From Citrobacter sp. (GTDB lineage Bacteria; Pseudomonadota; Gammaproteobacteria; Enterobacterales; Enterobacteriaceae): 13,429 bases of DNA. The notes beneath the pieces were generated by a model, which saw nothing but the letters and a program-made list of their open reading frames with translations, was not told the DNA's origin and ran no database searches. How positions within the stretch are numbered: position 1 is the first letter of the stretch; the number at the start of each line of letters is the position of its first letter. Where the stretch lies: contig DXKH01000005.1 of the NCBI GenBank assembly GCA_019415335.1, forward strand, positions 1 through 13,429, written 5' to 3'. The position numbers and the translations under genes were made by a program. Below, piece after piece: positions 1 to 6,594 of this stretch.

Positions 1-70
1 GATGATCCTGACAATGAATATGGAAAGAGTTCTTACCCAGATCGATACCAATAAGCGCAATGTTTTCCAT
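1..70 (-). CDS. IS5075-like IS110-family transposase, N-terminal fragment (runs off the window)
   Basis: On the minus strand an ATG at 70-68 opens a frame reading MENIALIGIDLGKNSFHIHC, followed by about three more residues before the window edge. This matches the start of the DEDD-type transposase of IS4321/IS5075; the early aspartate in GIDLGK is the first acidic residue of the RuvC-like fold. A GGAG ribosome-binding site lies just upstream (complement of ~78-81). Only about 23 codons are visible, so integrity of the full gene cannot be judged. Confidence 0.85.
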   Translation of the reverse strand, partial: MENIALIGIDLGKNSFHIHCQDH

Positions 71-136
71 GATGGTTCTCCGAATGAAAGCCTGTCCTCA
101 GCATAGTACTGGGAAGGAGGGAGTGACCATCTCATT
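1..136 (-). mobile_element. IS5075/IS4321-like IS110-family element, end only
   Basis: The first ~136 bases are one end of an IS110-family (IS1111 subgroup) insertion sequence, recognised by the start of its transposase on the minus strand and by its position inside a Tn21-type inverted repeat. IS4321 and IS5075 are known to insert at a specific place in these 38-bp repeats. Sequence matching the transposon repeat resumes at about 137, so the junction is placed at 136/137 with an uncertainty of a few bases. The rest of the element lies to the left of the window. No target duplication is visible, which is normal for this subgroup. Confidence 0.85.
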
Positions 137-153
137 AAATAAAGCACGTTAAG
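137..153. repeat. Inner remnant of the left inverted repeat (IRL) of the Tn3-family transposon
   Basis: AAATAAAGCACGTTAAG matches the inner end of the right repeat (complement of 7811-7827) at 16 of 17 positions, in inverted orientation. The outer ~21 bp of a 38-bp Tn21-type repeat are not here, because the bases to the left belong to the IS110-family element. The single mismatch (T at 149 where the right repeat has C) falls in the conserved ACGCTAAG block that the transposase contacts in this family. Confidence 0.8.
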
Positions 154-218
154 CCCATTGCAGACTCTAGATATTGACGAGTACGTCGGGTTTTCTCTTG
201 TTTGAGTTGCCTCTTGTG

Positions 219-246
219 GTAAGATAGTAATCAATTACTATCTTAC
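219..246. promoter_or_regulatory. Perfect 28-bp palindrome, likely operator of the TetR-family repressor
   Basis: GTAAGATAGTAAT (219-231) and ATTACTATCTTAC (234-246) are exact inverted repeats separated by CA. The site ends just before the AAGGAG ribosome-binding site (247-252). It overlaps a weak -10-like TAGTAA (225-230), which sits 17 bp after a -35-like TTGAGT (202-207). A palindrome of this length next to a tetR-type gene is the usual autoregulatory layout. Binding by this protein is inferred. Confidence 0.8.
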
Positions 247-257
247 AAGGAGTGCTC

Positions 258-866
258 GTGGACACCCATCCAAAGCATCTGCCGGCCGATGAACGTCGTG
301 CCGTAACTGTCGAGTCCGTCGTGGCGCTTGCCGGTTCACAAAACCCAAGCGAGATAACCACTGCGGCTATCGCTAAACACATGAACTTGACCCAGGGTGC
401 GCTGTTTCGGCACTTCCCGAACAAGGAAGCCATTTGGCAGGCGGTCATGGAGTGGGTAGCAGAGCGCCTATTAGCCAGAATCGATCGATCCGCACAAGGA
501 ATCGAGTCGCCCTTGGCAGCCATGGAGGCGATGTTCATGAGTCATATCGAATTCGTAGCTGAGCACCCAGGCGTGCCAAGAATGATGTTTGGTGAGCTTC
601 AGCGTGCCGAATCGACACCGGCCAAGCGCATGGTGCAAACCTTGATTCAGCGCTACAGCGAACGTTTGCATCGTCTCATCGAGAAAGGCAAGGCCAGCGG
701 CGAGTTGTCTCCCTCGCTTGACAACGAGGCGGCGGCAACGCTGTTCATTGGCACGATCCAGGGCTTGGTCATGCAATCGCTGTTGGCGGGTGATGTGGGA
801 CGTATGCACCGCGATGCGCCGCGCGTCTTTGCAATTTATCGGCGTGGCATAAGGAGTGCGCAATGA
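258..866 (+). CDS. TetR/AcrR-family transcriptional repressor of the efflux operon
   Basis: This 202-residue protein has the TetR/AcrR build: an N-terminal helix-turn-helix (about residues 33-57, with ITTAAIAKHMNLTQGALFRH followed by FPNKEAIW) and a helical C-terminal ligand and dimer domain. GTG at 258 is preferred because AAGGAG (247-252) lies 5 bases upstream; an in-frame GTG at 252 would overlap that site. It is the first gene of the operon and its stop overlaps the next start (ATGA at 863-866). The palindrome at 219-246 is its probable operator, so the operon is expected to be self-repressed and induced by a ligand. The ligand cannot be read from the sequence. Confidence 0.9.
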   Translation: MDTHPKHLPADERRAVTVESVVALAGSQNPSEITTAAIAKHMNLTQGALFRHFPNKEAIWQAVMEWVAERLLARIDRSAQGIESPLAAMEAMFMSHIEFVAEHPGVPRMMFGELQRAESTPAKRMVQTLIQRYSERLHRLIEKGKASGELSPSLDNEAAATLFIGTIQGLVMQSLLAGDVGRMHRDAPRVFAIYRRGIRSAQ

Positions 867-2014
867 AAAAGTTACCCTTGCAAGGCCGCACCCTGGCACT
901 GCTTGCCGTCATCATTCCTTTGCTGGTGCTTTTTATTTATGTCGGTCTGCGATCAGGGCCGCTCGCCCCGGTCGCTGTGACGGTGGCAAGCGTGGAATCA
1001 CGGGCTATCACACCGGCGCTGTTCGGCATCGGCACGGTGGAGGCGCGCTACACCTACAAGATCGGGCCGACGTTTGCCGGGCGCGTCAAACGCCTGGAGG
1101 TGCATGTAGGCGACCAGGTCAAGGCCGGACAGGTGCTCGGCGAGATGGAGCCGGTCGACCTTGATGATCGGGTGCGCTCACAGGAGTCTGTATTCAAGCG
1201 GGCGGAAGCGGCTTTGCGCGAGGCAGAAGCCCGGCAAGCCTACGCGCAAACCCAGGCGCGCCGCTATGAGCAATTGTTTGCGGTGCGCTCGACCAGCGAG
1301 GAAATCGTCACCACCAAGCGGCAGGAACTGCAGATCGCCGATGCCGCCCTATCCGCCGCTCGGGAAGATATTGCCCGGGCACGCTCCGACCGCGAAGCAC
1401 TCGTCGCGCAGCGGAGCAATCTGCGCCTGATCGCGCCGGTCGACGGTGTAGTCGCCGTGCGCGATGCCGATCCCGGCACGACCATCGTCGCGGGCCAGGC
1501 CGTGGTGGAAGTGATCGACCCCAAGAGTTTGTGGATCAATGTGCGCTTCGACCAGATCAGCGCATCGGGGCTGGCTGGGGGGCTGCCGGCTCATATCGTC
1601 CTGCGTTCGCGTGGTGGCCAGACCTTGAAAGGTCGCGTGCTGCGGGTGGAACCCAAGGCCGACGCGGTAACCGAGGAAACGCTTGCCAAGGTGACATTCG
1701 ATAACAAACCAGAACCTTTGCCACCAGTGGGTGAACTGGCCGAAGTCACGGTTGACTTGCCGGCGCTCCCGGCCGCTCCACTGATCCCCAACGCTGCCGT
1801 CCAGCGTGAAGGCGATAAAGTTGGTGTCTGGCAAATCGTGGATGGTGATCTGCATTTCTCCCCGGTCAAGCTCGGCACTTCCGACCTCAATGGTTACGTG
1901 CAGGTGCGCGAAGGGCTCAAGAATGGGGACCAGGTTGTGACCTATAGCGAAAAGGCACTGACGGCGCGCAGCCGCATCCATGTGGTCGAGCATATCCCGG
2001 GAGTTTCACGATGA
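863..2014 (+). CDS. HlyD-family periplasmic adaptor (membrane fusion) protein of an ABC exporter
   Basis: 383 residues. A short cytoplasmic start is followed by one membrane anchor (about residues 10-29, LALLAVIIPLLVLFIYVGL). A lipoyl-like half-motif follows (about 65-98, with GRVKRLEVHVGDQVKAGQVL), then an alpha-helical hairpin rich in Ala, Arg, Gln and Glu (about 103-185), then the second lipoyl half (LRLIAPVDGVVAVRDADPG) and beta-barrel and membrane-proximal segments. This is the order seen in MacA/DevB/HlyD adaptors, which bridge an inner-membrane transporter and an outer-membrane channel. It overlaps the regulator upstream and the permease downstream by 4 bases each, so translation is probably coupled. 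The adjacent permease and ATPase indicate an ABC rather than an RND partner. Confidence 0.9.
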   Translation: MKKLPLQGRTLALLAVIIPLLVLFIYVGLRSGPLAPVAVTVASVESRAITPALFGIGTVEARYTYKIGPTFAGRVKRLEVHVGDQVKAGQVLGEMEPVDLDDRVRSQESVFKRAEAALREAEARQAYAQTQARRYEQLFAVRSTSEEIVTTKRQELQIADAALSAAREDIARARSDREALVAQRSNLRLIAPVDGVVAVRDADPGTTIVAGQAVVEVIDPKSLWINVRFDQISASGLAGGLPAHIVLRSRGGQTLKGRVLRVEPKADAVTEETLAKVTFDNKPEPLPPVGELAEVTVDLPALPAAPLIPNAAVQREGDKVGVWQIVDGDLHFSPVKLGTSDLNGYVQVREGLKNGDQVVTYSEKALTARSRIHVVEHIPGVSR

Positions 2015-3216
2015 TCAGCCTGGCCGGCCGCGACATTCTCCATGCCTGGGGGAAATTCGTCTTCACCGGCATCGGTCTGGGTCTGCTGATCGGCGTCACC
2101 CTAGTCATGGCTGGGGTGTACCGAGGCATGGTGGACGACGGCAAGGCGTTGCTCGACAACAGTGGCGCTGACCTTTGGGTGGTGCAAAAGGATACTCTGG
2201 GTCCTTATGCGGAGTCGTCCAGCCTCAACGATGACGTGTATCGCGCCATTCTCGCCATGCCGGGAGTCTCACAGGCAGCGAACGCGACCTACCTGACCAT
2301 GCAGGTACGCAAGGGCGAGAGTGATGTACGCACCATGGTGGTCGGCATCGCGCCCGGTGCGTTGGGGGCTACACCCGGATGGCCTCCTTATCTCGTCGCT
2401 GGACGCCAGATCACGCGCGGTCACTACGAGGCTGTGGCCGACATCGCCACCGGCTTCAAACTGGGAGATCGTCTTACCATTCGCCGCAATCATTACACCG
2501 TCGTGGGGCTGACACGGCGTATGGTGTCGTCCAGCGGCGACCCGATGGTATTCATTCCGCTCAAAGATGCCCAGGAGGCCCAGTTCCTCAAGGACAACGA
2601 TGCCATCTGGCAAAGCCGGCGTCGCACCGAAGCCAACCCGGTCTTCAATCGACCCGGTGATCCAGGTTTGCTGGATGCCGTGATTGCTTCACAGAGCAGC
2701 AACGCGTTCGTCAATGCCGTGCTGGTCACTCTGAAACCTGGTCATGCGCCGGACGAGGTTGCCGAATCCATCCAGCGCTGGAAGCGTTTGACGGTCTACA
2801 CCCGGGCACAGATGGAAGACATCCTCGTCGGCAAGCTGATCGCCACCTCGGCCAAGCAGATCGGCATGTTCCTTGTGATTCTGGCCATCGTTAGCGCGGC
2901 CATCGTTGCCTTCATCATCTATTCGCTGACGATGGACAAAATCCGTGAGATCGCGGTGTTGAAGCTCATCGGCACACGCAACCGAACCATCGCCGCGATG
3001 ATCATGCAGCAGGCGCTCGCCCTGGGCGTGATTGGCTTCGTGGTCGGCAAGATCACAGCCACCTTTTCAGCACCGGCTTTTCCAAAATATGTCCTGCTCA
3101 CGCCAATGGATTCTGTCGCCGGTTTTTTTGCCGTGCTCGTGATCTGCGTTCTAGCTAGCCTCGTCGCCATTCGCATGGCACTCAAGGTCGATCCGGCCGA
3201 AGCCATTGGAGGTTGA
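2011..3216 (+). CDS. MacB/DevC-like ABC transporter permease (FtsX domain)
   Basis: 401 residues with the MacB/LolC/DevC topology: one membrane segment near the N-terminus (about 16-36), a large periplasmic domain (about 37-280), then three more segments (about 285-307, 327-346 and 370-390). The FtsX-type coupling stretch REIAVLKLIGTRNRTI follows the second segment, and the protein ends in KVDPAEAIGG, a typical C-terminus for the family. There is no fused ATPase domain; that subunit is the next gene, which starts 1 base after this stop. MacB-type permeases work by mechanotransmission on periplasmic or membrane substrates rather than by cytoplasm-to-outside transport. The substrate is unknown. 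Confidence 0.9.
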   Translation: MISLAGRDILHAWGKFVFTGIGLGLLIGVTLVMAGVYRGMVDDGKALLDNSGADLWVVQKDTLGPYAESSSLNDDVYRAILAMPGVSQAANATYLTMQVRKGESDVRTMVVGIAPGALGATPGWPPYLVAGRQITRGHYEAVADIATGFKLGDRLTIRRNHYTVVGLTRRMVSSSGDPMVFIPLKDAQEAQFLKDNDAIWQSRRRTEANPVFNRPGDPGLLDAVIASQSSNAFVNAVLVTLKPGHAPDEVAESIQRWKRLTVYTRAQMEDILVGKLIATSAKQIGMFLVILAIVSAAIVAFIIYSLTMDKIREIAVLKLIGTRNRTIAAMIMQQALALGVIGFVVGKITATFSAPAFPKYVLLTPMDSVAGFFAVLVICVLASLVAIRMALKVDPAEAIGG

Positions 3217-3217
3217 G

Positions 3218-3928
3218 ATGAGTGGCAAAGGGATACACATCGAAAGTTTAAGCAAGCGGTATGGCGATGGTGACACCGCTGTCTTTGCCTTGAGAGACGT
3301 GAATATGCATGTTGCGCCTGGTGAAGTGGTGGGACTGATCGGCCCTTCCGGGTCCGGCAAGAGCACGCTGCTCAAGTGTCTGGGTGCGGTGATCGAACCG
3401 ACCGCCGGTCGCATGACGCTGGGCGATGAAGTGATCTACGCCGATGGCTGGAAAGTCCGCGACCTGCGCGCCTTACGGCGTGACAAGATCGGTTTCGTTT
3501 TCCAGGCGCCGTACCTGATTCCGTTTCTCGATGTCACCGACAACGTGGCGCTGCTGCCGATGCTTGCAGGCGTCGCGAATGGAGAGTCACGCGCGAAGGC
3601 ACTGGAATTGCTCACAGCGCTTGATGTGCAACACCGAGCTCGCGCAATGCCCTCGCAACTCTCCGGTGGCGAGCAGCAACGGGTCGCCATCGCGCGCGGA
3701 CTGGTCAATCGTCCGCCGGTGATCCTGGCCGATGAACCCACTGCGCCGCTGGATTCCGAGCGCGCCATGGCTGTAATCCGCATCCTCAACGACATGGCCC
3801 GGAAGTTCGAGACCGCCATCATCGTCGTCACCCATGACGAAAAGATCATCCCCACATTCAAGCGCATCTACCACATCCGCGACGGCGTGACCCATGAGGA
3901 AGCTGGCGAAGGGCGGGAGTTCGAATGA
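3218..3928 (+). CDS. ABC transporter ATP-binding subunit (MacB/LolD/DevA-like)
   Basis: 236 residues with all ABC ATPase motifs: Walker A GPSGSGKST (residues 42-50), a Q-loop in FVFQAPY, signature LSGGEQQR, Walker B VILADEP followed by a D-loop in APLDSE, and the switch histidine in VVTHDEK. The D-loop region reads DEPTAPLDSE, with Pro where Ala or Gly-Asn is usual. The C-terminal pattern (THDEKIIPTFKRIYHIRDG) is closest to DevA-type subunits from memory. ATG at 3218 is chosen because GGAGG (3208-3212) lies 5 bases upstream; an in-frame TTG at 3206 has no such support. It energises the permease encoded immediately before it. Confidence 0.93.
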   Translation: MSGKGIHIESLSKRYGDGDTAVFALRDVNMHVAPGEVVGLIGPSGSGKSTLLKCLGAVIEPTAGRMTLGDEVIYADGWKVRDLRALRRDKIGFVFQAPYLIPFLDVTDNVALLPMLAGVANGESRAKALELLTALDVQHRARAMPSQLSGGEQQRVAIARGLVNRPPVILADEPTAPLDSERAMAVIRILNDMARKFETAIIVVTHDEKIIPTFKRIYHIRDGVTHEEAGEGREFE

Positions 3929-3956
3929 GAGAACGATTGAATTACAGGAGAATTTC

Positions 3957-4430
3957 ATGACCCACCGCAAACACAGCCACGCATTTGGAACTATCACCCT
4001 GACCGTTACGGCCTGCCTGCTTTTATGGGGTTTTCAGTTGCCAGCTTGGGCTGGTGACGCTACCCAGGTTGAGCCACTGGCGCTACGCAAGATCATGCAG
4101 GAACTCGGGCGCAACATGCAGGCTATTACCGGTGCGATTTCGCAGGAGGAATGGGTTCAGGTCGTTCAGCTCGCCCCAAAAGTTGCTGCACACCCCGAGC
4201 CACCGCTTACTGAAAAAATGCGCATCCTTGCTTACCTCGGCGCTGATGCGACCAAGTTCAGAAACTTTGACGCGCAGACTCACGAGGCGGCGCTGGCCAT
4301 GAAGCTGGCTGCTGCGAGCAGCGACGGCAAGGCGGTGATCCAATCATTCGCCCACGTGCAGGAAAGCTGCTTGGGCTGCCACCAAGCTTTCCGTAAACCT
4401 TTCGTGGAGCATTTTTATGGAGCACGCTAA
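3957..4430 (+). CDS. Secreted class II (c'-type) c-type cytochrome encoded within the efflux operon
   Basis: 157 residues. A signal peptide (positively charged start, hydrophobic stretch about 11-29) ends at AWA, predicting cleavage after residue 32. The rest is helical, with one covalent haem site CLGCH (residues 138-142) close to the C-terminus. This C-terminal haem placement and the size fit class II cytochromes (c'/c-556), four-helix bundles that act in the periplasm in electron transfer or NO binding. A Met in the first mature helix (M47 or M54) could be the distal ligand. AGGAG (3946-3950) lies 6 bases before ATG 3957; an earlier in-frame ATG at 3894 would sit inside the ATPase gene and spoil the signal peptide. 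Its role beside an exporter is not known. Confidence 0.85.
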   Translation: MTHRKHSHAFGTITLTVTACLLLWGFQLPAWAGDATQVEPLALRKIMQELGRNMQAITGAISQEEWVQVVQLAPKVAAHPEPPLTEKMRILAYLGADATKFRNFDAQTHEAALAMKLAAASSDGKAVIQSFAHVQESCLGCHQAFRKPFVEHFYGAR

Positions 4431-5904
4431 AACATGCCAGCGCCCCATCAGCCTCGAAAGACGGCTTGCGGCAACTTACCTGGTAGCTGGTCTGGTCACC
4501 GCCGGTCTGGCCGGCTGCGCCGCCGGCCCTGATTTTCAGCGTCCCACCGCACCCGATGTGGCTCGCTACACTGCAACACCGGTAGCTGATAGAACCGTGT
4601 CCGCTCCCACGCAGTTTGGCGAAACACAACGTCTAGTCGAAGGGCTTCCGATCGAAACGCAATGGTGGCAAAGCTTGGGTTCATCCGCACTCGACGGACT
4701 GATAAACGAAGCTTTCCATGTCAGCCCGACGCTGGCGAGCATCAGCGCCAATTTGCGACAGGCGCAGGAGCTTCTTGCCGCACAGGCGGGCTCGACGCAA
4801 TATCCACAGGTAGATGTCGCACTGGGATCTCAGCGCCAGCAAATGAGTCCCAGTAGCCAAGGGTTGAGCGGAGACGCACGTCAATTCAGCCTCTACAACG
4901 CCAGCGTTGGCGTGCATTACAACCTCGATCTGGCTGGCGGCAACCGGCGCGCACTCGAAGCCTTGGCTGCTCGCGCCGACTACCGTCGCTTCGAACTGAA
5001 TGCTGCGCGCCTGGCCCTTGCCGGCAACATGGCAACCGCTGCCATTACCCGAGCACGCCTCGCCGCGCAACTAGAAGCCACTACTGCCATTTTGCGCGTG
5101 CAGGATGAGCAACTGCGCCTAGCCCATGAACGCGTGCGTATCGGTCAGGCCTCACCTGATGAAGCGTTGAGCCTACAAGCTCAGGCGGAGCAAACGCGGG
5201 CAGAACTGCCTGCGCTGCGTAAACAACTGCAACAAACCGAACATCTACTGGCGGTGCTAGCCGGTCGTGCCCCAGGCACGGGTGGCATCCCGGCCTTCAC
5301 TCTGGCCGATTTCACTCTACCCGTCGAGATGCCGCTCGTCGTGCCCTCAGAACTGGTGCGCCGCCGACCGGATATCCAGGCGTCAGAGGCGCTGTTGCAT
5401 GCGGCCAATGCAGACTATGGTGTGGCTGTCGCCAAGCTCTACCCACAGATCAACCTGAGCGCCAACCTTGGTTCTCAGGCGCTGACCACCGGTGCCCTGT
5501 TCGGTGGTGGCTCGGCAGTGTGGGGCCTGGTTGCGCAGCTCACCCAGCCTCTTTTTAATCCAGGGCTACCCGCTGAAAAAAGAGCGGCGCTCGCCGCTTT
5601 TGATGCCGCCGTAGCCAATTACCAGAGCGTCGTATTGGAGTCTTTGCGTAACGTCGCCGACACCCTGCGCGCGGTGGAAAGCGATGCACAAACTTTGACT
5701 GCCCTCGCTGCCGCTGATATGGCTGCACAGGCCTCCTTGCAGTCGGTCGAGCGGCAATACCGGCTGGGCGCGGCCAGCTACCTGCAACTGCTCATCGCGC
5801 AGCAACAGGCACAGTCAATCCGGATCAATATGGTTGCGATCCAGGCACAACGCCTAGTCGATAGTGTTGCTTTATATCAGGCCCTGGGAGGTGGTGTCAG
5901 TTAA
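4417..5904 (+). CDS. NodT/TolC-like outer-membrane efflux lipoprotein
   Basis: 495 residues. The N-terminus carries a lipobox (LAGC, Cys34) followed by AAGPDFQRP, the usual start of mature NodT/OprM-type channel proteins. Two internally homologous OEP domains follow. Recognisable family stretches include LDGLINEAF near the start of the first repeat, YNLDLAGGNRRALEA, PSELVRRRPDIQASEALLHA, and YRLGAASYLQLLIAQQQA near the end. It should form the trimeric outer-membrane duct joined to the HlyD adaptor. The start overlaps the cytochrome gene by 14 bases, with GGAG (4406-4409) 7 bases upstream of ATG. It is the last gene of the operon; no intrinsic terminator was seen directly after it. Confidence 0.93.
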   Translation: MEHAKTCQRPISLERRLAATYLVAGLVTAGLAGCAAGPDFQRPTAPDVARYTATPVADRTVSAPTQFGETQRLVEGLPIETQWWQSLGSSALDGLINEAFHVSPTLASISANLRQAQELLAAQAGSTQYPQVDVALGSQRQQMSPSSQGLSGDARQFSLYNASVGVHYNLDLAGGNRRALEALAARADYRRFELNAARLALAGNMATAAITRARLAAQLEATTAILRVQDEQLRLAHERVRIGQASPDEALSLQAQAEQTRAELPALRKQLQQTEHLLAVLAGRAPGTGGIPAFTLADFTLPVEMPLVVPSELVRRRPDIQASEALLHAANADYGVAVAKLYPQINLSANLGSQALTTGALFGGGSAVWGLVAQLTQPLFNPGLPAEKRAALAAFDAAVANYQSVVLESLRNVADTLRAVESDAQTLTALAAADMAAQASLQSVERQYRLGAASYLQLLIAQQQAQSIRINMVAIQAQRLVDSVALYQALGGGVS

Positions 5905-6034
5905 GACTATACCCTAACCTGATGTCAGATATTGAGCACAAACAACGTCAGAGTAGGGTATTAATTTATATTTATTGACACATTCAGCCAAGGGTAATAG
6001 ATTTCATCCTGACATTTTTACCTTTGGAGGCATC
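5905..6034 (+). promoter_or_regulatory. Probable res (resolution) site and tnpR/tnpA promoter region
   Basis: This 130-base gap between cargo and tnpR is where Tn21-group elements keep their three-subsite res. It is AT-rich and contains repeated TGTCA/TGACA-like half-sites: TGTCAG (~5923), CGTCAG (5946), TTGACA (~5975) and CTGACA (~6010). The pair CGTCA ... TGACA flanks an AT-rich core (TATTAATTTATATTTA), which resembles the crossover subsite. An 8-bp inverted repeat, ATACCCTA (5909-5916) and TAGGGTAT (5954-5961), also lies here. Exact subsite borders are not assigned. Confidence 0.55.
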
Positions 6035-6592
6035 TTGCAAGGTCAACGTATCGGCTACATTCGCGTCAGCAGCTTCGACCAGAATCCTGATCGACAACTG
6101 GAACAAATAGAAGTCGGCAAGGTATTCACCGATAAGGCTTCAGGCAAGGACACACAACGTCCCGAACTTGAAAGGCTGCTGGCCTTCGTCCGCGAGGGCG
6201 ACACCGTGGTGGTGCATAGCATGGACAGGTTGGCACGCAACCTTGATGACCTGCGCCGCATCGTCCAAGGGCTGACACAACGGGGCGTGCGCATGGAGTT
6301 CGTCAAAGAAGGGCTAACGTTCACCGGCGAGGACTCACCGATGGCCAATCTGATGCTGTCGGTCATGGGAGCCTTTGCTGAGTTCGAGCGCGCTCTGATC
6401 CGCGAACGTCAGCGCGAGGGAATCGTGCTGGCTAAGCAGCGCGGGGCCTACCGGGGACGAAAGAAATCGCTGAACAGCGAACAAATTGCCGAGTTGAAAC
6501 GGCGAGTTGCGGCAGGCGAGCAGAAAACCTTGGTGGCCCGTGACTTCGGCATCAGCCGCGAAACCTTGTACCAGTACCTGCGGGAAGACTGA
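6035..6592 (+). CDS. tnpR: TnpR serine resolvase of the Tn3-family transposon
   Basis: 185 residues, the usual length for Tn21/Tn1721-group resolvases. The N-terminal catalytic domain has YIRVSSFDQNPDRQ with the nucleophile Ser12, then DKASGKD, VVVHSMDRLARNLDDLR, and SPMANLMLSVMGAFAEFER. The C-terminal DNA-binding helix-turn-helix is in KTLVARDFGISRETLYQYLR. It resolves the cointegrate made during replicative transposition by recombining two res sites. The TTG at 6035 is taken as the start: GGAGG (6026-6030) lies 4 bases upstream, and relatives begin at the equivalent residue; an in-frame ATG at 5975 would add 20 residues not seen in the family. All catalytic residues appear present. Confidence 0.93.
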   Translation: MQGQRIGYIRVSSFDQNPDRQLEQIEVGKVFTDKASGKDTQRPELERLLAFVREGDTVVVHSMDRLARNLDDLRRIVQGLTQRGVRMEFVKEGLTFTGEDSPMANLMLSVMGAFAEFERALIRERQREGIVLAKQRGAYRGRKKSLNSEQIAELKRRVAAGEQKTLVARDFGISRETLYQYLRED

Positions 6593-6594
6593 CC

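Noticed and set aside
116..153. A complete 38-bp left inverted repeat
   Set aside because: Only the inner ~17 bp match the right repeat; the outer bases show about chance similarity and belong to the IS110-family end.
471..899. Antisense frame of 142 codons opposite the TetR-type gene
   Set aside because: It lies opposite a well-supported gene, has no recognisable domain, and reflects GC-rich codon use.
1349..1993. Antisense frame of 214 codons opposite the HlyD gene
   Set aside because: Long but opposite a clear adaptor gene, with no family features; a typical shadow frame in GC-rich DNA.
3894..3956. Upstream ATG start for the cytochrome
   Set aside because: It overlaps the ATPase gene and would bury the signal peptide; ATG 3957 has AGGAG at 6 bases.
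5975..6034. Upstream ATG start for the resolvase
   Set aside because: It would add 20 residues not found in relatives and cover the res-like region; the TTG at 6035 has GGAGG at 4 bases.
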